A stretch of 35,464 nt of DNA from a virus. The notes below the pieces were generated by a model, which saw nothing but the letters and a program-made list of their open reading frames with translations, was not told where the DNA came from and did not search any database. The stretch lies in the IMG/VR virus record IMGVR_UViG_3300044620_000678, positions 1 to 35,464 of that record, one strand, 5' to 3'. A program made the translations under genes and the position numbers. Below are positions 8,701 through 16,700 of this stretch, piece by piece; the stretch's first letter is position 1; each line of letters starts with the position of its first letter.

Positions 8701-11700
8701 TTTAAATGCAAATTATGAATCAGAACAACAATTCCAAGATGCCTACTGGGAAGCCTACAAAGCAATTGACAAAGGAGCAGAAGTTAGCCCTGTTAGTGAA
8801 GTTAAGCCTACAGAAGCCACCGAAGAAAAAGTAGAAGTAAAAGAGGAAGTAAAGCCTAAGAAACCAATTAAGGAAGCTAAAGTTACGGAAGATGAAGCTA
8901 TTAATATTGATCAAGTTTCAAATGAATTGATGCGCCAAGAGCTTGAGATGGCTGAATATGAAAAAATAAAGATTTCTGATAAAGAGGCTTATGAAAAGGC
9001 AAAAAATAAATTATTGGCAGGGTATAGTATAGAAAATTTGTTAAAAGATATAGAATCTGGTAAAAAGAAAGTTATTGATGATGAGGAGTCTATTTTGTTA
9101 GGTATAACTAATGGAACATTAGCTAAGCAAATAGATAAAAATCCAAAGAATATTGATGAATTAGTTGATTTACGAAAAAGAGTAATTGATGCATTAGATA
9201 TTACTGGTAGTTCGTTGGGTAGGGCATTAAGGTCAAGACAATTGGCTATTAAGCCTATGGAAACATTATCTGATTTTATTCTTGATGCTCAAGATGCAGC
9301 TGGAGTAGATGTGCTTACACCTTCTCAAAAAGAAGAAGCTTTTAAAGATTATGAAAAATATAAAAAAGCATCAGAAGATTCTGAAAGAAAAATATTAGAA
9401 TTAGAAGAATTAAATAGGCAATTATTAGCTGAAAAAGAATTTAATTTAATAAAAAAATCTGTAGTAAAATCAAAAGAGAAAAAAGATTATACTAAAGAGA
9501 GAGATCAAGTAATTAATTCAATAAAAGACAAGTTAAAAAAAGTAAATAGAGGAGAAAGCGGATTAATGGCTGTACCTGTTCCTTATGCAGCACAGCTTAT
9601 CGCAATAAGTCCTGAAATTGGCAAATTGGCAAAATTATATATACAGGAAGGCGTAGAAAAATTATCTGATGTAGTTTCTAAAATACATGAAAATATTAAA
9701 AATGATATAGAAGGAGTGACAGAAACAGATATTAGAAATGTAATTGCTGGTAAGTATAATAGGCCAAGACCGGCAAAATCGGATCTTGATAGGAAAAAAG
9801 CATTGCTAAAGAGGGAAGCTGAATTATTAAATCAAATAGAACAGGTGCTTGCAGGAGAGCCAAAAGAAGAAAGGAAAGTAATACAGAAAAATCAAAGAAT
9901 TAAAGAATTACAAGATGAATTAAGAGCTGCGCAACAACAAATGGGCTATGATGAAGTTACTAAAATTCAACAAGCCGAAAAAAGAGCAGAAACTAATATA
10001 GCAGAAATAGAGAAAAAATTAGAAGAAAATGATTTATCAATAAAAAGAGCAGAAAAGATAAGCAGTCCTAGATTAGAGGAATTAAGAGAAAAGCAAAAAG
10101 AATTGCGAAATGAATTGAAAATAAGAAGATTAGAAGATGCTGGTGTTATTGTAAATAAGGATAATGAATTAAAGAGATTAGAATCAGCTACCAAAAGAAA
10201 TGAAACAGAATCTAAAAAAATTGAAAAACAAATTGAAGAAAAAGATTTTGAAGATAAAATAAAAGCTCCATCTTTTTTAGAAAATATAGAACTGCAAAAA
10301 AAATATCCAAAAGAATATAAAGAATTTTTAAATTCAATCGCTAAAAAAAGAGATATAAAATTTGAATACGAAGTAAAGAAAGCAGAAGAAAGAATGGCAA
10401 GAGCGACTTCTGGCGAAAAGCGTGCAAAATTTGCTAAAGAAGCGTTTAATACAGTAAAAGCGTTAAAATCTAGTATTGATAACTCTTTTGTCGGAGTACA
10501 GGGTGGATTGGCTTTTATGGCTAATCCATTGCAGGGAGCTAAAGCTCTTGTTGAATCCTATAAAGATATGGTTAATGAAGGAAGATTTAAAAGAGGTTTA
10601 GTTGAAATTTTTGAGAATAAAGATTTAATGGATTTGGTAAATAAATCAGGACTAGATATATTAAATCCACAAGAGATAGAGCAAAAAAGAAAAGAAGAAT
10701 CTTTTGGAGGTACAAATTTACTTGAAAAATCATTGGGAGAAATAAGAGGAGTAAAGATTATTCCAGCAAAAGTATTGACTGCTCCATTTGAAAGAGCTTA
10801 TACAAGTATGGGAAATAATTTAAGGCTTAATATTTTTTTAAAAAGAATAGCTCAATTAGAAAAAGAAGGCATTACTTTTGAGAACAATCCTGAAGAAATT
10901 AAAGCCGCAGCAAGAGCTGTTAATGAATTAACCGGAAGAGGTAAACTAGCTAAAAGCCTTGAAACGTCCGCTGAAAAGTTATCTTGGTTAATCTGGTCGC
11001 CAAAATTATTAGCTTCTACAGTAAATTTATTAGGTCTTAATGATTTAGGTAGTGTGTTAATGATTAGCAAGGGGTATTATCGTAGATTGCCACCAAAAGC
11101 TTTCAAATTTGCTACTTCTCAATTAGCATCTGGTATCGGTATGGGCGTTTCTATTATGGCCGCAATTGCCTTATTAGATAAAGATAAGGAGGTTGATGCA
11201 GATCCAAGAAGTGTAACTTTTGGACAAATAAAAGATAAAATTACAGGTGATGCTGTTAATGTGTATGGCAGGTTTACATCTGTTGTAAGATTTGTTACAT
11301 TGATGGCTCTTGGGGTTAAAGAGGTAAGAGGTGAATTAAAAACTGTTGATACTGGAAAGGAATTTTTTAAATTTTTTAGAGGTAAATTTAATCCAGTAGC
11401 TGGAACCGCTTATGATGCACTTATTACAAGAAAAACTTATGAAGGTAAGCCTTATGAGTTAAGCGATTTACCTAAAGATTTACTTGCTCCATTATCAACA
11501 CAGGATATAGCAAAATTTTTAGAACAGGATGGTACTATTAAATTATTGACTAAGGGTTTTGGTACATTTAATGGTTTAAAAATAATGAATGAAAAGGATT
11601 TTATACCTCAAACGCAACAAAAACTATATGAAAAAGGACTAACTTCTGACTATTTGGATAGGCTATCAATTGTAGATAGAAGAACCAAAAAACCTTTGAC

Positions 11701-11971
11701 AAAAGAAGAATTTGTTAAATATTCAGATATGAGAGATGCTATTTTAAAAGAAGATTTAACAAGACTATACGAGGACGGTGTGCCAGTACTAGGCGAAAGA
11801 AAATTAAAGCCTTATAATAAAGCTACAGTAAATGAAATAGACAAAGCTCTTGATTGGTTAAAATCTAAAGCTACAAGAGAGGCTAAAGATAAATTATTTG
11901 GAGCTGAAAAGGTTTCAATGAAATCTGCAATAGATGAAGCCTATTATGAACTAATGAAAGAAAAATTCTAA
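5795..11971 (+). CDS. Giant internal virion / polyvalent-type protein (2058 aa)
   Basis: This is the largest gene in the window. The N-terminus carries a degenerate tandem repeat: 'NEFNPKLNLA..Y..F' occurs at residues 17-32 and again at 47-62. Hydrophobic Ala/Gly-rich segments follow at about 255-282 and 322-346, then charged helical and coiled-coil stretches (about 560-700 and 1330-1540). A folded region at about 805-960 ('LIIENSENPLEL' type start, 'GGMARTYFKKDGLPL') resembles domains of phage large polyvalent proteins. The last ~500 residues contain 'NELTGRG', 'LSWLIWSPKLLASTVNLLG' and a Gly/Ala/Ile-rich hydrophobic segment near 1780-1795. These recall C-terminal modules of the same class and membrane-active ejection proteins. 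It most likely travels in the capsid and enters the host with the DNA. I found no clear transglycosylase or protease catalytic motif. The domain parallels are from memory. Confidence 0.6.
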   Translation: MVENQVTNGDPLKDLYNEFNPKLNLAKSYDEFNSIMQDSVNRKAFFNEFNPKLNLANDYNQFEDALGLKKKDGTILSGPIPSKLPSQDYLSTGQKFAETAFTIPTEKREKEKKIRVSPKLFGQPGTVDVDVIEEGEDVGYKNIAQRFANDLIITGTDLASGISEIMRDMGAKQAKGIAKITGSKKAQEFAETKGQPLYTPEGELTEYAKKATWATDPEAKTILGLNGLNADAKEMQESYQLPDNGLGKTITALSSFAPDILATALLPEARAAEGASALAKLGSGLFNNFTKYLIVKDPLVAYKEAKKAGATAGEAVKEVPGAALKGAVTGVTLAGTGMLSSLATKGIMNSATKYLVGAASSSAPTSMLKKAAEIGLTGKGGFITKEGVNAITDVIGYGLLYPTGASLIERGELPNEEEITTGIGTALAFRIKGAIEGGIKFGELNKLVEDVQSAKQGTAFINFMRATPESIQKVYNGSETANELQLQALEAAQRARKATDLEEKQKAVIQAATLSKAANVKQMADYVVNNKNDFQELKESTLPDEFKQAFLEKANLVNKSVNPVEIEKTNIGNRIKQASDFITQKEAELNSTQDPVAKAEIQVQLEQTNKLLKQQEQALRDLIFEQKPPRDLDLNEINSIKENRKLDNQEIDLQISKIDKNDPDYNEKLESLSKKKEEQNDYYDSVLKAAKETEDVDISVIMPDEMADIENIEIKRPEEQKVELVEPVEVKQIEVKIEPKKISVENKEYTTKTGRQKVTYENGQLIVKDIKTEKEVSPATRKKAIDEYVDAFDFEKGKTAEENITELPEGLNPEEANLFIIENSENPLELASIYFFEEPSGKAETKDQMIGEFGLGKITQDSFNRFGDRNKVTGGMARTYFKKDGLPLDVAAKEMSDYYEVEITPQDLADFIVKYPSGSQAALRQFETRTANEAANKFKELTGLDIDRKMAEKILNDKKNNLTDIEQELLNANYESEQQFQDAYWEAYKAIDKGAEVSPVSEVKPTEATEEKVEVKEEVKPKKPIKEAKVTEDEAINIDQVSNELMRQELEMAEYEKIKISDKEAYEKAKNKLLAGYSIENLLKDIESGKKKVIDDEESILLGITNGTLAKQIDKNPKNIDELVDLRKRVIDALDITGSSLGRALRSRQLAIKPMETLSDFILDAQDAAGVDVLTPSQKEEAFKDYEKYKKASEDSERKILELEELNRQLLAEKEFNLIKKSVVKSKEKKDYTKERDQVINSIKDKLKKVNRGESGLMAVPVPYAAQLIAISPEIGKLAKLYIQEGVEKLSDVVSKIHENIKNDIEGVTETDIRNVIAGKYNRPRPAKSDLDRKKALLKREAELLNQIEQVLAGEPKEERKVIQKNQRIKELQDELRAAQQQMGYDEVTKIQQAEKRAETNIAEIEKKLEENDLSIKRAEKISSPRLEELREKQKELRNELKIRRLEDAGVIVNKDNELKRLESATKRNETESKKIEKQIEEKDFEDKIKAPSFLENIELQKKYPKEYKEFLNSIAKKRDIKFEYEVKKAEERMARATSGEKRAKFAKEAFNTVKALKSSIDNSFVGVQGGLAFMANPLQGAKALVESYKDMVNEGRFKRGLVEIFENKDLMDLVNKSGLDILNPQEIEQKRKEESFGGTNLLEKSLGEIRGVKIIPAKVLTAPFERAYTSMGNNLRLNIFLKRIAQLEKEGITFENNPEEIKAAARAVNELTGRGKLAKSLETSAEKLSWLIWSPKLLASTVNLLGLNDLGSVLMISKGYYRRLPPKAFKFATSQLASGIGMGVSIMAAIALLDKDKEVDADPRSVTFGQIKDKITGDAVNVYGRFTSVVRFVTLMALGVKEVRGELKTVDTGKEFFKFFRGKFNPVAGTAYDALITRKTYEGKPYELSDLPKDLLAPLSTQDIAKFLEQDGTIKLLTKGFGTFNGLKIMNEKDFIPQTQQKLYEKGLTSDYLDRLSIVDRRTKKPLTKEEFVKYSDMRDAILKEDLTRLYEDGVPVLGERKLKPYNKATVNEIDKALDWLKSKATREAKDKLFGAEKVSMKSAIDEAYYELMKEKF

Positions 11972-11980
11972 TAAAAATCT

Positions 11981-11988
11981 TATATTTG
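11981..11988 (+). promoter_or_regulatory. Bacteroidota-type -7 box TATATTTG before the ferritin-like gene
   Basis: TATATTTG matches the Bacteroidota -7 consensus TANNTTTG and ends 19 bases before the ATG at 12007. No clear -33 TTTG lies at the usual distance. The same 12 bases, TCTTATATTTGA, recur at the promoter before 12711. The TTG inside the box could be misread as a start codon, but the leader it would add has no merit. Confidence 0.6.
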
Positions 11989-12006
11989 AACAAAAAAAAT
12001 ATCAAT

Positions 12007-12501
12007 ATGTTACCAAAATCATTATTAAGCGCAAGCATGAAAAAGGGATTACAAGATGCATTGCAAGTGGAATTATATCAATCAAACCTATGGAAACACC
12101 TTGCAAATAATCTTCAAAGATTAGGGTTGTTTGGTAGTCAAAAATATTTTTTAGCCGAAAGTGCTGAAGAACTTACTCATTATCAAATGATTGTAGAATT
12201 TATAAATGACATGGGCGATGTCGCTGATATGCCAAAAATAGAGGCGGTAACTGATAAAATCAGCTCTATTGGGGATGCATTAGATTTAGGTTATGAAACA
12301 GAATTAGATGTATTAAACCAATATAAGGATTTATATAAAAAGGCAGAAGAGGAAGATTGTGTAGTTGCTCAATTTTTACTTAAATTTATTAAAATACAAA
12401 GACAAGCGGTAGGGCAATATGGTGATTTATTAGCAAAATATAAAATAGCTGAAGAAACTAAAGAAATTCTTGAATTTGATCAACATATTAACGATTTATA
12501 G
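12007..12501 (+). CDS. Ferritin-like four-helix protein
   Basis: Starting at ATG 12007 gives 164 residues of almost pure helix with a ferritin pattern. Helix A has 'VELYQSNLW' (E22). Helix B has 'ESAEELTHYQ' with E55 and H58 of the ExxH motif, followed by 'INDMGDV'. Helix C has 'YETELDVL' (E99). Helix D has 'IKIQRQAVGQ' (Q131). By hand alignment to E. coli FtnA these correspond to E17, E50, H53, E94 and Q127. The second helix-D ligand (E130 in FtnA) is Ala here, so the ferroxidase centre may be incomplete. It could store or bind iron, or be a structural four-helix protein. An in-frame TTG at 11986 is rejected because it lies within the promoter box. It sits directly after the giant internal protein and has its own promoter. 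Confidence 0.8.
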   Translation: MLPKSLLSASMKKGLQDALQVELYQSNLWKHLANNLQRLGLFGSQKYFLAESAEELTHYQMIVEFINDMGDVADMPKIEAVTDKISSIGDALDLGYETELDVLNQYKDLYKKAEEEDCVVAQFLLKFIKIQRQAVGQYGDLLAKYKIAEETKEILEFDQHINDL

Positions 12502-12503
12502 TC

Positions 12504-12668
12504 ATGCCATATAAGTCAAAAGCACAACAAGCCTACTTCAATATCCACAAAAAAGAACTTGAAAAACAAGGGGTGGATGTCAATGAATGGAACCAATCTA
12601 GTAAGGGGAAGAAATTACCTGCTAAAGTAAGCAAGTTAAAAGCTATGAGGAAAAGAAAAATGGGGTAG
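12504..12668 (+). CDS. Small basic phage protein (54 aa)
   Basis: The ATG at 12504, two bases after the ferritin-like stop, opens a 54-residue, strongly basic protein. It begins 'MPYKSKAQQAYF', then has a helix with 'KKELEKQGVDVNEWN', 'SKGKKLP' and a Lys/Arg-rich tail ending at TAG 12666-12668. Short proteins that start 'MP.KSKAQQ' are widespread in phages and often lie near structural genes. Their function is not established as far as I know. The high charge suggests nucleic-acid or capsid association, which is inference. It is shorter than typical ORF cut-offs and would be easy to miss. Confidence 0.7.
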   Translation: MPYKSKAQQAYFNIHKKELEKQGVDVNEWNQSSKGKKLPAKVSKLKAMRKRKMG

Positions 12669-12685
12669 ATTTCCTATATTTTTCT

Positions 12686-12693
12686 TATATTTG
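12686..12693 (+). promoter_or_regulatory. Bacteroidota-type -7 box TATATTTG before the gene at 12711
   Basis: TATATTTG ends 18 bases before the ATG at 12711, in the 42-base gap after the small basic gene. The flanks (TCTTATATTTGA) are identical over 12 bases to the box at 11981. No -33 TTTG is visible at 17-19 bases upstream. It predicts a very short leader of about 10 bases. Confidence 0.65.
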
Positions 12694-12710
12694 ATGTAAA
12701 ATTTAATACA

Positions 12711-13229
12711 ATGCCTTTAGTACCGAATTTTACAGCTAGCCAGTATAGTGGCACACCATCGGTTATCACTTTAACAGATACAAGTACAGGCTCTGATGTT
12801 ACTATTGCTAAGCGTAGAATTTATCTATTGCAAGCTAATGGTACTATGTTAGTTCCAGCTGGTACTCTTACAACTTATATTGATTGGCCTTTAGCAAATA
12901 CAAGTATTAGTTTAGATGTATTATCACAAGATAGTGCATTAAGTATTACTGTTCAATGGTTGACTTCTGCAAATGCAGTGGTTACATCAAAAACAACTTC
13001 ATTCGCATTTACTGCATACAATGAAACTTTCTATTATGGATTAACAGAAAGTCAAGTTGCAAATTCAAATTTAAGCGCAAGTACGAATTGGTATCAAACT
13101 AAATTAATACTTAGAGTTGAAATTGATAGCGCAGATCAAGCAATTACATTTGCATCTGATATTTATTCAGCACAAGCTGCATTAAATAGAGCGACATATA
13201 TTTCTACTAACCAATCATATTTCTTCTAA
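12711..13229 (+). CDS. Beta-rich phage structural protein of unknown function
   Basis: This 172-residue protein has an all-beta look: 'ITLTDTSTGSDVTIAKRRIYLL', a 'WPLANTSISLDVL' strand pair and 'ITVQWL' spell an Ig-like or fibronectin-like sandwich in the first ~90 residues. A helical C-terminal part follows. I recall closely similar hypothetical proteins in many Bacteroidota and metagenomic phages, always within structural clusters, without an assigned function. It has its own promoter and is followed one base later by the next gene, so the two are probably co-transcribed and may be head-tail or fibre-adaptor components. There is no signal peptide or catalytic motif. Confidence 0.65.
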   Translation: MPLVPNFTASQYSGTPSVITLTDTSTGSDVTIAKRRIYLLQANGTMLVPAGTLTTYIDWPLANTSISLDVLSQDSALSITVQWLTSANAVVTSKTTSFAFTAYNETFYYGLTESQVANSNLSASTNWYQTKLILRVEIDSADQAITFASDIYSAQAALNRATYISTNQSYFF

Positions 13230-13230
13230 T

Positions 13231-13764
13231 ATGTTAGATCCACAAACTGTAGTATCAATAGCGGAAATTTCGCAATACTTATGGAATGATTCTATTCCTA
13301 AGCAAAATGTATTTTTTAATGGAAGCATTGATCCACGCAAAGCACAACAGCTTTACATGGAAAGAAAAGCTTTACAATATGGTATTGAAGAATCATTATC
13401 AGGACTACCGGGAACATCTAATTATGTTTATGCTCTTTGTGGTTCTAAATTACAAATAGCAATTGATATATTAGGAAATGGCGGTGGCGGTGGTGGTGTA
13501 ATACCGGGCGGTGGCGGAAACTTCAGCGTATTTGAATATTCATCTAACGCAGTTGAAAATTCTGTTACAATATACTTCCCAGAAGCAGTTGGAAAAAGAT
13601 GCGTAAATGCATTTAGACAAGGTAATGATGTTGGTACTATACTAACAGCAGGTACCCCAACCGGAAATCAAGTTGTTTGGGATAAAGATTCGGCATCATT
13701 AACAGTTGCGTCAACAGTTCCTTTTTACAATCAAGAATTTGTAAGAGTAGTTGTTCAACAATAA
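13231..13764 (+). CDS. Gly-linker structural protein of unknown function
   Basis: This 177-residue protein has two parts. The helical N-terminal half (1-85, including 'DPRKAQQLYMERKALQYG') is joined by a Gly-rich linker (about residues 87-100) to a beta-rich C-terminal half that begins 'FSVFEYSSNAVENSVTIYFPE'. The two-part build suits an adaptor that links a base to a fibre. It starts one base after the previous stop and ends 12 bases before the first long fibre gene, so a role in fibre attachment is plausible but unproven. I do not recognise the family. Confidence 0.6.
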   Translation: MLDPQTVVSIAEISQYLWNDSIPKQNVFFNGSIDPRKAQQLYMERKALQYGIEESLSGLPGTSNYVYALCGSKLQIAIDILGNGGGGGGVIPGGGGNFSVFEYSSNAVENSVTIYFPEAVGKRCVNAFRQGNDVGTILTAGTPTGNQVVWDKDSASLTVASTVPFYNQEFVRVVVQQ

Positions 13765-13776
13765 AAAGTTTTTACA

Positions 13777-16700
13777 TTGGCAATACAGAATTTAATAACA
13801 GGTGAATTTCAGATCAGGAAATTAAATGGAGTTCTTGTAGCTACCAATGGTATCGTTGATGCGGTTGGTAATATTACATCAGGAACAGCTGGAACATCTG
13901 GAACTAGTGGTACATCAGGCACTTCAGGTACATCAGGTTTTGCTGGGACAAGTGCCATGATAATTAATACATTCATAGCAAATGAAGGTCAAACTACTTT
14001 TTTTATTCCTAGTGGATATGTTAATGGTATGCTTGGTGTATTTGTTAATGGTGTTAAATTATCACCATTAGATTTTACATCATTAGATGGTTTTAATGTA
14101 ATTTTAAATACACCTGTTACCGTAGGGGATATTGTAGAAATAGATAATTTTGTTGCTAATTATGTTTCTACTTCAGGAAGCTCTGGTACTTCTGGTTCTT
14201 CAGGTACTAGTGGGACTTCAGGTACAGCGGGTTCTTCTGGCACTTCAGGTACATCAGGTTCTTCTGGCACTTCAGGTACATCAGGTTCTTCTGGAACAAC
14301 TGGGACTTCAGGTACATCAGGAACAGCAGGCTCTTCTGGTTTTAGTGGGGATAGATATTTTACTACATCCAACACTACATTTACTTTAGGTAATTCTGGA
14401 ACTTTGATTGTAGGGACAAATTTATCATTTAGTCCTGCGCAATCAATAGTCATTGTTTACGATAATACAAACTTCCAAGAGTGTGAAGTTATTTCATATA
14501 ATTCAACAACTGGGCAATTGCAATTTGCAGAACCCAATAGAACAGTTGGTTCGGGTACTTATTCTAACTGGTCAGTTAACTTAGATGGTGCATCAGGTAC
14601 ATCAGGAACTTCAGGTACATCAGGAACATCAGCGACTTCAGGTACATCAGGAACTTCAGGTAGTTCTGGTTCAAGTGCTACAAGCGGTACGGCTGGAACT
14701 TCTGGTAGCTCTGGCACAACCGGTACGTCTGGTACAACTGGTACATCAGGAACTTCTGGGACATCAGGTACAACTGGTACATCTGGAACTTCTGCAACAG
14801 ATGGTACAAGTGGTAGTTCTGGTACAACAGGAACGTCAGGCACAACCGGAACATCTGGTACAAGTGCTACAAGCGGCACATCTGGTACGTCAGGTACTTC
14901 TGCAATAGATGGCACTAGCGGTACGTCAGGTACAACTGGTACATCAGGAACTAGTGGCACTTCTGGAACGACTGGCACATCTGGTACAAGTGGAACGGCA
15001 GGTACTTCAGGTGTAAATGGTATGAATGGGGTTGCAGGGGGTCTTGTGTACTATCTAAATCAATCTTTAAATACAGATACTCCGTTTGGCAGTCCAACAT
15101 ATAAGCAATGGTCGTCAATTCCAACGGGAGGCGCAGAGCAATCGGTAGCATTAAATAATGTACCCAACAACACAAGAACTCTTATTGCTACTTATGCGAC
15201 TGATTCAGGAGTACCTAATGTCACCACAATACCTTCAGGTTTATGGGCGTGGACAACACATTTTGACATAAACCATAATTGTGATTTAGCGGTAGATGTT
15301 GAACTTTACAAATATACAACAGGCGGGGTATCAACACTTTTAGGTACTACTAACATAGATACTGAACCAGTATTGTCAAATACTATTAAAGAATTTTTTA
15401 CTGATTTATTTTTAATATCACAATCTTTAAACGCTACCGATAGACTTTATTGCAAAATATATGTTCTGCATAATCATGGTGGGAATGCTAATATAAATTT
15501 TTATACTGAAGGAATAAGTAATTACTCTTTTGCACAAACAACATTCAATCCACCAAGTGGTACGTCTGGTACTTCAGGTACTTCAGGAATAGATGGAACT
15601 TCTGGATCTAATGGTTCTAGCGGTACTTCTGGTACATCTGGAACTTCAGGAACAACAGGAACATCTGGAACTTCAGGTGAAAATGGTACAAGCGGTAGTT
15701 CTGGAACTTCAGGTTCTAGCGGAACTACGGGAACTTCGGGAACTTCAGGTTCTAGCGGAACTACGGGAACTTCAGGTACTTCAGGTGAAAATGGTACAAA
15801 TGGTACATCCGGAACAACAGGTACATCTGGAACTTCAGGTACGTCTGGATCTTCAGGTGTTACTGGATCTTCAGGTACAACTGGCACCTCTGGTACAAGT
15901 GGCGCTACTGGTTCTACTGGAACAAGCGGTACCTCTGGTACAAGTGGCGCTACTGGTTCTACTGGTACAAGTGGTTCATCAGGTACAAGTGGAGCTAATG
16001 GCACATCTGGAACTAGTGGAGCTAATGGCACAAATGGAACTTCAGGAACTAGTGGCGTATCTCCATCTGTATCAGGGTATTTACCTTTGACTGGTGGTAC
16101 ACTAAGTGGTATTCTTTATTCTACAGTAAATACTGCTACTGGGATAGCTAATAATAGCTTTAATGTTGCCAAAACAATCATTGGTAATTTACATATACAA
16201 AACGGATCGGGTACTAATGCTGATAACAGGCAAGCAGCTTTAACATTTCAAGGTGGAGATGCAAGCCAAGCTCAAGCAGGTATTTATGTATCTAATAATA
16301 GTAGTACAGGTACGGCTATGGGATTTGCTACAACAGACTCATACGCAACAGGCCCACAATTATTTATGACTGCTACTAATACTGGGCAAGTAAACTTTCC
16401 TAGACAAGTTCCAACTTATGCTGGAACATCATTAGTTTATAATAGTGGAACATGGGCTATAAATATTACAGGTAATGCTGCAACTGCTACAACTGCAAAT
16501 GCTGTAGCATGGGGCAATGTATCAAGCAAGCCAGCTTTAATAATGTATTATCAAGGATTTACACTTGATGCTAATACAATGGATGGCAACTCTACTGGAT
16601 TTACTTATTCTATAAATGCTCCATATACAGGTCCTATCGCTAGATTTAGTGAAACTGGGTATTCTTTACAATTAAATGCAGCATATGGAGGAGGAGGTAA

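Noticed and set aside
11986-12006. TTG at 11986 as start of the ferritin-like gene (and TTG 23191 for the gene at 23215)
   Set aside because: Both TTG codons are part of the TANNTTTG promoter boxes; the next ATG gives the natural protein and a normal leader.
14160-14978. Minus-strand frames rich in Val-Pro-Glu/Asp repeats (also at 15522-16031 and 19708-20274)
   Set aside because: They are the reverse reading of the GTS-coding repeats. The periodic sequence simply keeps these frames open, and they have no promoter or sensible start.
14587-16065. CRISPR-like or regulatory tandem repeat array
   Set aside because: Units are contiguous 9-base coding triplets without spacers and encode Gly-X-Y in one frame.
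14150-16090. Plus-strand Leu/Val/Gln-rich frames inside fibre stalks
   Set aside because: They are frame-shifted shadows of the 9-base repeats within a clearly coding S74 fibre.
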